Positions 37,781 to 52,199 are shown, numbered from the stretch's first letter. The stretch: DNA of 64,000 nucleotides from Balanoglossus misakiensis (GCA_040954595.2 CM082589.2:5580001-5644000), one strand, 5' to 3'. Program-made: numbers and translations. The notes: a model not told the origin generated them from the letters alone.

Positions 37781-40594
37781 CTTGTCTACGTTAGCGTATT
37801 TGGGGGGTTAAAATGGTGAAATATGTCCTAAGATGTCCGGTGGAGTGTTCCAAACATCAACATGCTAGCCAGATACGGGATAGAAGTTCCAAAAACGCTC
37901 CAAGATCCAAACGCGTTCGAGAAGAACTTCGGTTGCCTCTCCAGAGGGCGCCGTATATGACCTCTGGCTTTTCAGAGCCACACGCGGTGTGTGGCAAGAA
38001 CTTTGAATTCAGCCCACCCTCGAATCACCAACAAGAAATTGTGTGCTGGGGTTTCAATTTTTGAACAAATTGAAATTACTGACCTAAAGAGCGCGCATTT
38101 CATAGCCGGGAAACTAAATCGTAAAATACAGTATAAGTACTCTTGTATAACCAAATGTATAACTCACCAAATCGCTGTTTCACTTGTTCATACGAGAATT
38201 GTCCGCAGAGGAATCAGTGTAGATCCATTTCGATCGGCGGCGTGTCTTCAATTGTTTGATGATAATATATGCAAGGGGAAACAGTAATGTATGCAACGGT
38301 GGTGAAACACCTGTGCCGGATAACGCCACCTACGGCTGAAAGCCCAAAAGTTCACTGCAGTATCTAGGCCTATACTTGACATTCGTGAAACTAAAAGTAC
38401 GCACGCAATTCAAGAGTGACGGAAAATCTGCATAAAAAAAATAATAATAATTGCACGTACATGTACATGTATACAAGGTATGTTTTTTTTTTCAATCGAA
38501 GCGCAACCACAGTTCAATCTATCAATTCTTGTCTTAGCCCCTCAATTGAAAACCAAGCGTTTCGCCACTTTTGTGTTGCCACAGCACAAAAATATGACCC
38601 GACGGGAGATTGCGCCCTCCAACAAGTGACGTGATAAACCTTTTGTTCGATATGAAGTGGCTACACCGGGACACTCAGTGTGCGCATCGGACGATACGAA
38701 CTTCCGAATATCAAACGATGGCCTTGTAACTCAAGTGTGGGAAGTCCGACGTGGTTTTTTTGCGATAGAATTGTCGATTTGGGGTAGACGGGAAGTACAT
38801 TCTGTTAACCGACAGAAACAAAACAGGACGTTTCCGCGGAACTCCCAACTTTTTTGCCACCACCAACTCCCGTAGTACCAACGCACACAGTCCGCGTGCC
38901 GTCGTGTCAACAACTCAACAAGTGTGAACACGAAAAAAATCAAAAGATCATATTCTTCATGGCTTGTTGTCTCGGCCTGTCATCGCGGACATCTGTCATT
39001 TATGTCACGTCATCCGATGACTCCAACGGAGATTGTTTACACGCCAGGCCGCGGGCAAACGCCAACAACGTGGGTTTCCCGGCGCGAAGAAATGTGTCAG
39101 CGAGCGGAGGCGATAATTTGCGTTTAATCAGAAACACAGCGAAACATATGGAAAGCTATAAAGTGTCAATTAGGAAACAGACCCCTATACACGGTGGTCC
39201 GAATAGTTCAAAGTGTTCTCGCAGATAATAAATCAGCCCGAGAGAGTTGGATTTTATCAGACACACCAGCCGCGTTGAAAATTTACAACATCGATACACT
39301 TCGCAGACAATTCCCCGACATGTGGTTATCATTTAATGACCGCTGAGGGCTCCCTTGAGCAGACCAAAATAAATAAACAAAGCCACACGTGTCCGTTTGG
39401 CATTAAAATTTCGAAATTTCACCTCGCTTGTTACTATTCTGGAGTCATTGCCATGGTTACGCATCCGGGGGTGCCGTTAGCTTGACGACCTTACGTGTAG
39501 GATTCTGGACGACGTCCGCGTTGGTTGATGTGGAATGTTTTGTTTCAACTGTCATTAACATACTCAGTCTCTCAGAGACAACTATCTGGCCATTTTATAA
39601 AAAAAGTATTTTGTCTCCCTAAATTATTGAATTGTCGGTTATAAAATCACGTCTCCTTTTATTAGTACACAAACGTTATCTTGATGTGGTAAAGTTGTTA
39701 TTTATCTGTTTCGTTGTTTCGCAAAATATAACTAGCCCCATAAATTCTCAAGTTTCACTTTATGAGCTACACAATTGTAACAACTTCTTTTAATGAAACA
39801 ACGACTTTAAATAGATGATGTAAATAGATGCCGTTAAAGATTGCGGACCCGTGTCCTCATGTCAACCCAGTCATTCTCGCCTTACCCTTTCAACGCCATA
39901 GTCATGATAGTCAATTTGTCGTCTTAAAAAAACTATAACAAAATAAAAACTTTCACAGTTTATCTCAAATTTTGATTACGATTTGAGAATAATGTAAAAT
40001 CAATTACAATTGGTCTAAAATTAAGGGTTAAGGGACTGTGGTTAAATAAGAGGAAAGAAATGAAAAATGTTGGCGTTCAAACTGTCAAAACCGAATTTAC
40101 AAACGTTTGTTCCAAATTCTCTTCTCCCTCGTCGTCCGCCGTCTCATCAATACTGTTTGGTGATGAAGAACGGGGCTTAGATTTCAAAATAGTTTTCATC
40201 AATTGTCGTGTGTGCAAGCTGTGGGGTTTCGCAGAAATTCCTCGGCAAGAAGCAATTTGTCTGAGTCAATAGGATATATGTCATGATGAGTCGACCTTGT
40301 GTTAAGAATCGTAACTGATAATCTCTACTCATATTGCTGTCATTTTGAAATAAATCTTTCTCCGGAAATAACTTCAGGCAAAGAATTTTTATGAAGTGAC
40401 AATGTCTTCAAATGAAAGACGAAAAAAAAATTCAATAACATAAGTATCGAAGAACTGGCAAACAAACAAACAGGCCAACTTGATTCTCCTACCTGGGAAA
40501 TTCTCCAACTCGTTCTGATTTTGGACGAGTTTGATGTATTATCTGTTTAATTATTAAAAACACACAATTTGGAATATGATTTGTGGACGAAGGG

Positions 40595-40655
40595 CGGACG
40601 TTGAACCCAACGCGCCCGGCCACGGATCCTACTTGACCACTATGGCATGTCACTA
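40595..40655 (-). repeat. tRNA-like / SINE-head fragment
   Basis: On the - strand, TAGTGGTCAAGTAGG (40642-40628) resembles an RNA polymerase III A box. GGGTTCAACGTCC (40608-40596) resembles a B box with one extra base. Their spacing is close to that in tRNAs. I could not fold a complete cloverleaf, so this looks more like a tRNA-derived SINE head or decayed tRNA than a working gene. Confidence 0.3.
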
Positions 40656-43128
40656 AGATAACGAATACCTTGTTGGAACTTCTCGGTAATTTCCCATTCA
40701 CGTTTCAATCAAGAGGCCACAACATGTCTTGTTTATCGTGCCACCAACGACGAAACACACCCCCTTCTTCGCCGCGTGAGAGTGACGTCATCGAACAGGT
40801 GGAAAAATACTTGTTGGGCGCGCCATGGGGGTTCTCCTTGGTCCGGCAGATAAGCCGCGTACGCAGCGCAGCTGATTTTCGAATCATCGCGAGTTGGGAG
40901 GTTCTGGTTTAGTACAACTGTATATTGAGATATTAGGTTTATTTAAAGGCGTTGGATTTGTGTCTTGGTGTACCGCTCGGGTATCTTCATATTGTACACG
41001 AATCTTCAGAAGTTTCTTGTGTGAATCATACGCGGAATTCACAATCTGCGAGATGGAATCGTATTTTATATTTCACACAGACTGATTAATCACATAGCCC
41101 CTACTGTGGTCAGAAGATGAAGACAACAGTAACTGTTCATATATTCTGAACTGGCATATCCATCATCGCGTAAATTTATATCCACGCAGCAAATGCCCAA
41201 CAGACTCAGTCCTATGACGGCGCCCCCACAGTCCAAACCAAGGTTATGTAGGAAACTTCCGCACAAGTACGTCGAAGATAGAAGATAGAAAAAAGTTGGC
41301 GAAAGTGAAAATTATCCCAGCTTAATCATGGCTTTAGCCGGCTTTGTTTTAACCAACGGGTTGAAAACTCAGATATCAGTCCTTGGAATGTGAGAACATT
41401 GAGGCGGTGGATCTAGTTTCTGGTGAAATTGATATTTTCTGCATTCTTGGCGTGCAGCTGTATTTATTATTACAGCGAAAGCCTGCAACCATTGCTTTAT
41501 TTTGATCGGAGACAGGTTTTCGAGGGGACGAGGGTGGCGAATTTTGTTTCAAATCGACGATGGACGAATAACATTTCTCTATATGAAGATCCAGAGTTTT
41601 GACTTTGGGGTTAGGATATTCCTTGGCTAGGGGCTTGTACGTTGCCGTCGATCCAGTCGACGCAAAACTTTGACCATCAATAACTTCGCAAACGCATAAC
41701 TTTGCTGGCTGCTTGTTTTGTTTTGGAGTCAGCAAATACATATGTATTCCTTCGCATTTTTTTCTGTCTCGCTCATAGCTGCATTTTATGGGCGACAGCG
41801 TAGCAACGTCCACTCGCCAGCACTCGGAGGCAGTCCCCCCGCACTTCTGGCGAACACGTGTAGGCCGATGATACTATAAGCAAACGAGAGCTAAATGTGA
41901 TTTGGCGCCAAGTCCACGGGAGGTGAATGCCTCGCTCTGTCTACATTTACACTACTTTGTCAAAACTTTGCTTTCCCATATGGTGTTGAAGTGAGTGTTA
42001 GTGTCAAACAGATTATGGCCGTCACGTGATCGTCGCACCACCGATATCGCTGTCCTCTTCACTCTCTGAAGAAACCCCTAGCTTGCTAAATATTAGTGGA
42101 AACATTGTAGGGTTTCTAAAGTGCTATGTGTTCGCTACCAAATTCGCTGGCAATCGTTTTTTTTTCAAGCTTTCTTGTAGATCACCTCTCCAAGCGAGAA
42201 ACAATCTACTTCAGTTGATGCGTCACTATAATGAGCCTATGTTAAAAAGTGGAAAAATTTTACCAAACAAAACGCCTATTTTTGTGGTATAGTGAACTTT
42301 TAATCGATGATTAAAAAGGCTCTTACTTATATTCAAATCTGAATTGTTACATCTAGGGCAAACTTTCAAATAAATCAAAATGATTTGTTCATTATCGACA
42401 TTTATTTGAACTTTGTCATTTTAGATTGTCGACAAATTGACATCTAATATGACCTGTTTGACTTTTTAGAGAGATGCACTTTGCATTGGCGTCGACCATT
42501 TGATAGGAGAGAGACATGGCCGCCATCTGGGACGGCTGCTATCTATCACACATAACTAATTCACCCTCATGAACGTCGTGTTAGAGGGCCCGACCATTTC
42601 ACCTTCAGCTGTTTCGCAGGCAATTCACGGGCGGTGAGAAGTCAATTATAAAACAATGTAAACGAACAATTAAACGTGGCATATGGCAGAGATTCAGGGG
42701 CTGTGATGAGGCGAGGTCAAAGGGCACCACAATATAGGCGGAGTCGAGAGCCAACGCACGGTGGCAAATCTTCCCGTCTCTCATCAGTCACGCAGAAATG
42801 TATACACAGATTGTGGAACTAGGCAAATACGTCCCCAGCGGCGAGTTCCGACCTTTTAACACGTCGATGGTCAACATCATCTATGATAGCACGCATGGGT
42901 ACAGGCCACGTTGCAGATTTTCGCCAGAAAAAAGGTTTTGAACGAGTTTCTGTGACATGTTGAACGAAAGCCAAGTGTTCAATCAAGTGTATTCTACTTA
43001 ATTTCACGCGCGAATATGCCACGTTAAAATAAAAAAGGATCGGGCACACGGCACATCCCGCGGGAGTTTCAGTCACATTCCATTAAAATCCACCCTCATC
43101 TCTCTCGAGAATTCGTTCATTTCTTGCT

Positions 43129-43130
<2 letters not shown>

Positions 43131-43159
<29 letters not shown>

Positions 43160-43284
43160 AAGGTGGGCGAACAGGCAGGCATCTAGGTAGTTAGGTATTT
43201 TATAAAAGGAACGAAAAAGATCAATTAAGAGACAAATTATTTAGACTGGAGACACGAGCTTGATTGATTGATTGATTGATTGAT
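43131..43284. repeat. (ACAG)n and (TGAT)n tracts
   Basis: ACAG units at 43131-43157 and TGAT units at 43261-43284, about 100 bp apart. Simple repeats, no gene. Confidence 0.9.
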
Positions 43285-46249
43285 GGTATGTTTGTGGCCG
43301 TAATGATAGTTTGCCTCATTAGTAAATTGTCACAAGAAATAAGCAACGTATTTATTTTCAAGCAATTTGTTTGTTGATCTATTTGCGGTGTGGCGCGACA
43401 ATCCCCAAGTATTTGGGCGCGAAAGCACGATAAATAAATATCTACAGGTTGTAAATAATCATTCTCTGCTATCCTGTTGAATCGGTTCAGTATCGTCGTC
43501 GCTGATTGGCAGTGGCAAGGATGTGCAGTCCACATTGCTTGAAAATATCACCAACTCCCTCAAGGAACTGTCTAAGTGAAAAAAAAATTAAATTCCCCAA
43601 TCTGATATTGTGTGGAGTCCCTCGCAAAACAGAAAGGAATACGTCACCACAGTGAGTTTATTTTCAATTTACAAATACATTGTCGCGCAGATGACTCAGG
43701 TTGAAACTGGTAATTGATGTGAAAATTATCCAAACATGACTACGAATGCACTTATCATTAAAACCTTCGGGTAATATACTTTTGATGAACCATTCTCCGG
43801 TTTCATTTTCGGGGAACATCGCCTTGTCGCTTGCAGTGTACTTTTCAATGCGTTCATCAAGTGACGGATTTTCGTACCACGTGACCCGGGCTCTGAATAG
43901 CCTTATTAATGTCTATAGTCACGATAGCTTACGAACAAAACAGCGGCGACACAATAGGCTTACATCCGTAAGAAATCACATCCGTCTCATCTCGATTATA
44001 TGAGTCAACAGATCGATTGCATCTAATTGACAATGACCTTGGACGGTTCAATGTCATTGACTTCCATCTCTCATCAGCATATATGGCAAATATCTCAGAT
44101 TCCTTCCGTGATTATTTGATTAAAATCCAATTGACTTGCTGATGAAAACGCTGGGTGAGAGAAAAAAAAATCAAAATTCTTCCCCTCACTGTCTCTATCG
44201 CTTTATCTCTTGTAAATTTATAAATGTCGTCTGCTTTTAATTAATAGATTAGTCTAACATTTACTACAACAAATAAAATCACTTTAAGCAAATCCACGAA
44301 GTATTAAAGGGCCACTATCATATCTGTAACTTCTGGCTTTTTTCGGTAGTTTTGTTCTGTGCATCAGTCCACCACATGATATTTTCTTCTCCTTCCTATA
44401 GTATCTCAACATGCCAAATTTTCTGCTTGTACGGTCATTTGGTCTCGCGGATGTGTACCAATCATTCAAGACATGGGCTATGTTGAGAAGACTAACGTAA
44501 CAAATAACCCTGACTCAAGGAGCTGAACTAGAAACCATGGTTGATATACGGAATAAAAATAATGAACGAAAATATTCAAAAGTTGAATCATGTACAGATA
44601 GTGGACCTTTAAAGCAAACAGAAACACCTCAAAGCTACCGGCCAAGGCCTGCAGCGAAACGTGTACGCCTGTGCGTCCTACCGATTCCCAAACTCTGAAC
44701 CCCCGATTTTTAAGGGAACAATGATAGAAACCCGACACCTGATTTCGGACGATCCATGGCTCCGGATCATATTGATTCTTCCCACAGTTCACTTCCCCCC
44801 TGTCTAAATTTATTCAGGTCCACGTACAATGGCAATTACCAGGGCAGATCGATACCATCGATTCGGCCCGCTCTAATGAAGTGAAGACAATAAAACAGTA
44901 ACTGAAATAATGAACAGACGAGGCCAAGCACAATGACGACTGACACGTGTTCGGCGTTTGATATCCCAAGTTTCCCGGGCCTGCGTTTCCCCACAGCTGC
45001 ACATGCGCCGTTTTCGTTTGCTGGGAAAAAAACACTAATCTCGCGGAGACGGGAAATTCGTGTGAAATCTAACACCTGGTGGCGGTTTGGGAAACCAAGT
45101 TGAAAATTATTTGTAAGAGCGCAAGAAAATGACTTACACAATATGCAAAGTCAATTTTATTTTATGTATTCTTGTAAATGGAGGCAAATCTGTTCGGGGT
45201 CAGGTGACCAAATACATCACCGCAACCCACGAAGACAATAGAAGCCCCTGCGTTTAGGCGTTCAACACGCAACCATGGCAACAGGCGATCTGCACGAGTT
45301 TGATTCAAATGATCCCAGATAAACTGGCAGAAAAATTAACTTTTCTGGTAAACATGCAATCTGCCGAACAAGATGGTGATTGGCAATTGGCATGCTACAG
45401 ATTTCTTTATCATTCTTTTAAGATTCCTAGAAATTACCCATCGCTGCACCCGCGTAAGTTCTCTTGAGAAAACTTTGTCGCCTGTATTAATTGGCATTTT
45501 ATCTTGGAAGCGCATGGGGCGTTATTTGTTATTTTCCCCCCACAGTTTAGTGTTTAGTTGAATTGCTGTTTATTGTAGTTTGTTGATAAGACAGGGCGGT
45601 GAATCCGGAGCGGCCATCATCATGTCGTGCTCAGCTGAGATCGAAGGTCACGGTGCCCTTTCTTGTACTCTCGTCGTGCTAAGACTGAAGTCTAGAATCT
45701 AGCTGTAAAATTAAAATGCGTCGGAGAGAAATACACGTAGGACAAGAAAAGAAAAAAAAAGAAGAGTTGGACAAGTCTAGGTTGATCTGGAGGAAAAATA
45801 TATAAATATATATAACAAAATCGTGCAAGACTCAAAGACGTTCATGCGTATGCAAAAATAATAATTTGTGGGTTTTTGCAGTTTTCAGTGGGGGGAAATG
45901 GTGCTATTCTCATTGCAGATGTACCCATAAAACGCTCGCTAATGATAACAACCGTTCTTGCTAACATTATACAATTATACACAAACCATATAGGGAATCG
46001 TCATAAATGTCAACAGTTGAGAGCAGACGAGTTGAAAATGTCAAACATAACACGCTCACAGATGATCGCATAATTGTTGGACATGTAAGCGTGGTGTTAC
46101 ACCAAGGCCTGGTCACAGTGAGTTGTTGTTGTTTTAGCTGGCAACACGCATGTATTTCATGGAGTGGTATTGGTACGATGACGTTTGGCCTTCAGTAGAA
46201 AAATGTTGCCTTCTCTCTCGCTTCATTCACCCTTCTGTCTGCATGTGTA

Positions 46250-46250
<1 letters not shown>

Positions 46251-46300
<50 letters not shown>

Positions 46301-46403
46301 ATGTATGTATGTATGTATGTATGTATGTATGTATGTATGTATGTATGTATGTATGTATGTATGTATGTATGTATGTATGTATGTATGTATGTATGTATGT
46401 ATG
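46251..46403. repeat. Compound (GTCT)n(ATGT)n microsatellite
   Basis: GTCT units at 46251-46300 change directly to ATGT units at 46301-46403. Both strands give spurious repetitive reading frames. Confidence 0.97.
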
Positions 46404-47576
46404 ACTGCCTGCCCCTCTGTTTCTGTCTCCATATAACCATCTTTTCTCCTAAAACTGAAAGTGGGCCAAGTATTCCTGGTCTGCTTAAAATAAAGCGTCA
46501 TTTCCGACGAGTGATGTAATTCAGAAGTTAGTTTGAAGTGAGAGCACGAGACACTACTTTCACACGTGTGGTAGAAGTAATCGTGAACAAAGCACATATT
46601 TGTTGAGGTAAGTAGACGCTTGGACTAAAAGGGCCGTTTCACTTTTCGCAAATATGCTATTTCTTAAAAGGCGTGAACCCAAAGTGCCTATAATCTCTTG
46701 TTCCATTCACTGTCTGTGTAACTTTTGTAGCCGCGGAGTCTAGACCGCAGATGTGTGCACTGTTCCCGACCAGCCACCCATAGCTCCGTAAGAAAAGCAA
46801 AAGCCAACAACGGCCGCAAACGTTTAGTCGAGTGTTCTCTGTTTTGGGAAAACCGTGCAAACGTTTCCCGGTGCGAATGGACAGCCGATGTGTCATTTTT
46901 GTATCGGTTCACAGACAGTGTAATCGTGAAAATGGAAAACTGTCCTGAAGTCGTGATTACCCAAGTGGGGTGGTGAAGCACACGGGGTCGTTCTGAGTGC
47001 CAAACACTGTTGACAAACATGTAAATGTCGATGTGCAGCGGGCCACCCCCTGCGTTTCCTCAGAACTAACACTGTCCCATAATGTCTTCCGTTTACAGGG
47101 ACCTAACTGTAGCGCCGGGACGCAGCTGGCGTTTGACCAGAGATGGGAGGGTTACCAGACGGTTTACGTTCATCTGTGCTTTTTTGGTGTCGTGCCAAGT
47201 TGCTTGTCATCTGTTTACTAATCATCGCCCCATCCACGTGTCACCACCACACAGCATACAGCGCTGGCAAAGGCTTCATCGAGGAAAACCCACTTCCCAT
47301 CGCAGCCCAGCAACATATGGGATGGGATGTGGGAACTATGACAGATGATGAAATCCATATCTGACACGTAAAATCTGATCTTTTCCAGACGACCCTCGCC
47401 AAAATACGCGTATCATTCCCCCAAAGACGCCCACATTATCAGTCAATTCACAGACACTGTGGTCAACTCAATACTGTGGTGTTGACAAACCTAAAAAAGT
47501 TGGTGGGACTGTTGTTTTTCGTTTACGTCGTAGTTGATACGAGAGACAGCTTTATCAGTTGACAGTTATGGTCCTT

Positions 47577-47610
47577 CCATAACCTCAGGACAACCCATAA
47601 CCTCAGGACA
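47577..47610. repeat. Direct repeat of CCATAACCTCAGGACA
   Basis: Two exact 16-bp copies start at 47577 and 47595, a period of 18 bp. No gene nearby. Confidence 0.75.
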
Positions 47611-50585
47611 TATCACCCCCTGGTAGTTTAGTAGTATATCGTATTACCTGAAATGCGGAAGTGCTTCTCTCCCATAATATCTGGTCATATCCTTATTGGG
47701 TCATATATAACTTTATGATTTCATGTGTCTGGGGTCAATAAAATAACGACGGGGGAACCTTTGGCCGCGCGACTGTGATTCGACCACCACCTGTTGGAGC
47801 ATGCGCTCTCTCTCACTCTCTCTCCCCCTCTCTCTGAAGAATGCAATAAATTCCTCCCAAACGCAGCGACAATATTTGAGATAAGGGCCCGTAAAATACA
47901 CACTCACTCATTTCAAAGTAAATACAACAACTTTAAAACAAACATTCACAGATTAATACTTCAAGTTGAGTTTATCACAAGTGCGCTTTTCTTTGACACG
48001 TGGTTTTTGAAATCACCCCTCTCGTGATTCTGATAAATACTCGTGTACTGGACTTTGCCATAATCTGTGTACCCATAAAACAGAGGGGAAAACGGCGGGT
48101 TTGTTGGGGGGATCTGGCAAAAGTTATTGAAAGGCGTATTGCATTCAGGAATTTGAGTTTCTCCGGTTGCACTGGATGGTTCGTGACAAGGGTATGGTGC
48201 GATAATCAGCGAATTCTTTGAATGAATGGTGCCCCTCGTCGGAGACCACGTGACCTCACCCAGGTGTTCCCGGGAATCCATCTTGCGCCCTGAACATGCT
48301 CCGGGGGATCAATAGATTCTTTGGTAACATAAACAGATGTTAGACCATAATACTTCTTGATACTTTTAAGGGCATTTTCAAAGAATTCAATCAATTCATC
48401 GCGGGCATTAATGGTCATCTGTGTTTACTCGAAATAAAGGGGGATCATTTTGTTTCTTCCCGGTCACCATATGTTCCGATTTATCAGAATAATCACTGGT
48501 TTCGAAAAAATATGGTTGATGACCACACCTGCACGTCAGCATTTCCGAGTTCAACATGCATAGGCCTATAGCGCCTGCTATCGGTTCATTTGGGTGCCCC
48601 CCTCCCTCTCCGCGGTTTTCAAAACCGACAGCATCGACCAAAACTAGGCGGAGATGAGAGGGGGGTTCTATACAATTAACGTCCTCGCATACTGAAAGCG
48701 ATAAATTGGCAAGTCTCTCCTGTAATGCGTTAATCCACCCGCGATAAGACACAATCGCGATCCACAGATACCACTGTAATCTTTGTGGAAAATCTCTCAA
48801 TCAATCCAGAACACGACGTTTACGAGATGTCTATACCTGCCGCGTAGCTACCCCCCCCCCCCCCGCCTTTTTATTCTACCACCTTTCTGATGTTTTCTTC
48901 TTACAAATATCCGTCTTAATTCGAAAAAAGGAAACATAAAAAAGGAATTCTGACTACTCTCACCGCCACTTGATAAAAGACGTTTCGCGGTTTTGTAGAA
49001 GCCTGGGCAATGAGCTTACACGGCCATAATACTGCAGCAAATGCGGCGAAAGCTAACAATCGCACGTCGGGGTTGAATTTTAGGACGTTCTAAAGGATTT
49101 AAAGACACACAATAACACACTGAGAGTTTTCTTCACACAAACGCTACCTAGACATAAAAGAGAAAATATTAACTATTCATGGCCTGTGCTGACAGACTTC
49201 ACACCCACAAGGGCCTTCATAGACAACCATTGTTGTCGTTCGTCAAAGAATAAAACGCGTCAGCGAGCTTTCACACAGTCGATCCCGACCGCAAGCCGAA
49301 GCAGCTTTTCGTCTCAAAAAACACTGCATTTTCATAAAGCACAGTCTGAACCGCTGACACAGCGCACCGGAGGACCAAGCGTCTGTCCTTCAGCGGGGAA
49401 AAAAAACACGAAACCAGAAACACGTCGGCGTGAATCGGCCTTTCATTGTAGAGATTTTCGCTGAGTGAGTATAGGTATTGCTACTTATTGAAAGAGGCGT
49501 GGCCTCTGACCGTAGTCTTTGCAAACGATAAGCGGAGGCGCCAGGATGGCGCCGGCCGAACCATAAATAGCCCACCCGACATACAGGTGCGCTTACAACT
49601 CCTTCTAAGTGACCTCTACACAAAGGCCAGCACCATCCAGGTGCTAGCTGTTGCTAGGTGTCAAAAGTATGTCCGCAGCACACCTGTGTCTGTCTTTTCA
49701 GGCGAAGTTACAACAGCCCCCCCCCCCCTCTCTCTCTATAACAACTGCCTCAGTGACACCCAAGCGAAACTGCGACACAACAGAGCGTAATAAAAGTTGC
49801 CAGTCTTTGCTGCATTAGTCGAGGGTCTCGTCTGGAACGCCCTCACTGCAAAAACGAGTCCAGTTGTTGGGATAGGAAGCGTTCTATGGGTGAAGTTCTC
49901 GGCTCAGACGCAGCAAAATACCAGCAAATGTTTTTTTCCTTCTTCAGATGCCCCGTCATGTCCTGTCACGGAAACTCGAGACAGACTGTTTTTCTCGAGT
50001 ACCCATGGTTTCCACGAGAGGACAATTTCCTCGACTCGGGGATCCCTTATTTCAGTCGCTATTTGCTTCGACCGTAAAAGCTGGAATACTCCGAGATTCG
50101 AGCCACATTCCGATAGTGCAGCGCGCTGACATGTGGACCAGCGTTTTGCTTTGGGTCCAAAATATCAATCAGAGTGCGACATAAGTTACGTAGGCGACAC
50201 CAGTGTCACGAATTTGTAAGAAGAATAACAAGTTTTCGATCATTTGTATCACTCTCTCTTCCCCTCTAGTTCCCATCTGCATATCACCCATTCCACATAG
50301 AAAGTTTAATTCGCGCACATTAATACATATGGCATACACACAAATCACGCATGGTTTGATGCGCCGATTGAAACTCAGCGGACTGGAAATATGTCTGACC
50401 ATGGTCTGACGTGCAACACTGTTAACTGTCCTGGCGTTGACTCGTGCAGAAAGCGATAACAGACCACTCAAATTCACCACGATTAGTCTTGGCTTTATTG
50501 CCTGTTATCGGTTTTCTTGTTGGCTCTGTGACAATCGATGGCACAGAATGGTTGATGGGGAAGGGGGTTGCGAGGAATTCGCTTA

Positions 50586-50624
50586 GTTTTGACCATGGAC
50601 GTAATTTTACGTCCATGTTTTGAC
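50586..50624. repeat. Palindrome flanked by an 8-bp direct repeat
   Basis: CATGGACGTAA (50594-50604) and its reverse complement (50607-50617) flank two bases. GTTTTGAC precedes (50586-50593) and follows (50617-50624) the palindrome, overlapping it by one base at the right. An 8-bp target duplication around a tiny insertion would give this layout; chance is not excluded. Confidence 0.45.
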
Positions 50625-52088
50625 TAACCCGAAAAAATTCAATCAAGCGCTCCAAGAAAATTGAGTCATGCTAACTTCATCTTTTAGAATTCTGAAATCG
50701 TTTATATGCGGGAAAAACAACTTGCTTTTACGTTGACATAGACAACAAGCTAACAAACAAAACACACACAAACAACACAAACATGTTCAGAAGGTCACTT
50801 TCTGGACTCTGGACGCTCAATGAGCGTGTTTTCACTTCGAGCAAACTAACACAAGAAATGACTACTGCATGATTTGATGGTCACACTAAGGAAAGGGCTC
50901 TCAATCAGATTTCTAGTAATCTTCATGGTGAAAATCTCCAATCCCTCCTGGGAAAATCAGAGCCTACTGAGCATGCGTCGATTGTCAAACGTTCATGGTA
51001 TTAAAGATACAATGCCTTGATCTCGGCCACTCACTGAGTGACCATGAGAAACTGGTCACAATACATAAGGTTGTCCATTCAATGCGTAGATACAAAACTG
51101 CCATTTTTATTTTGCAAAACGGACAGTCGTCCTGGTGAGGAAAGGTCGTTCTGCTCTAAACGACCCGGCCTTGGTTGGCTCATTCACGCAAGTGTCAAGA
51201 TGACCTCACCTGCTAAAAATGCAGTGGGTGACAGATGTTATAGCAAAGGAAGAGAATTGAAAACAGCCTGAGAATGACACCACAGGAGGAAATGCGGATT
51301 AACCCCGTTGCTCGACATCCAAGAGTGACGTCATAATTTATGGTGGAGTTCCTTCTGCAAATTTCAAAATGGAATTGGTCAGACTGTGTTTTTGGTTTAG
51401 ACACACCTGACAGCAAGAAATGACACTAATAGGGTAACTACAGGTTGCTCAAAACTGGCCTTTTGGCATTCAAACACATCACCATCTTTAGAGAGAGAGA
51501 AAAAAATCACAAGTATATTCTGGTTTTGCGTACAACTATCTAAGTTGTTGTTCCGCTGCTATTTCGCCCTTCGTATCTTCGTCGACCCTGCACAAAGGTC
51601 AAAGGTTGGCGAATTTACAGTAAATGGTGATGTCCGAGTCGCCACCTTTAGAAAAAAAGCGATCCATCATCATGCATCTGTGACCAAGGCGAGGGACGTC
51701 GCTATTGGTTGGGAATTCCAGTCGGAAGTGTTCACCATAACATTATATACCAGCGTTTTCCTGATTATAGTATGGCCGAACCCCTTTTAAAAAAATCTAC
51801 TAAAGCGATCATTTTCACCTTTTATTGCCATGGTATTTGCAGATACTTCCTCGAATCAACATAAGTATTGACCACCTGTTACGTTTGGTTGCACGTGAAA
51901 GTTAACCAAATCGACATTCATTCGGGTTTAGTAGCGGTATACGCATTGCAATACGTAGGATTCGAAATCAAAACATTTTATCAGGTTGGATACGACTTGC
52001 ACAGAATACATTTTTAAATGGTTATTTGGGATGTCATGGACGCATACCCCAAAACTCAAGAACTTGCTACTAATCATTTTTGTCAGGC

Positions 52089-52199
52089 AATGAATGAATG
52101 AATGAATGAATGAATGAATGAATGAATGAATGAATGAATGAATGAATGAATGAATGAATGAATGAATGAATGAATGAATGAATGAATGAATGAATGAAT
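52089..52199. repeat. (AATG)n microsatellite
   Basis: 111 bp of uninterrupted AATG units. Confidence 0.97.

Noticed and set aside
43131-43284. CRISPR-like regular repeats
   Set aside because: These are simple tandem repeats in eukaryotic DNA, with no spacers.
46150-46597. Repetitive Cys/Met/Tyr/Val and Ile/His/Thr/Tyr frames
   Set aside because: They arise from the GTCT/ATGT microsatellite. The same holds for frames at 53805-54133.
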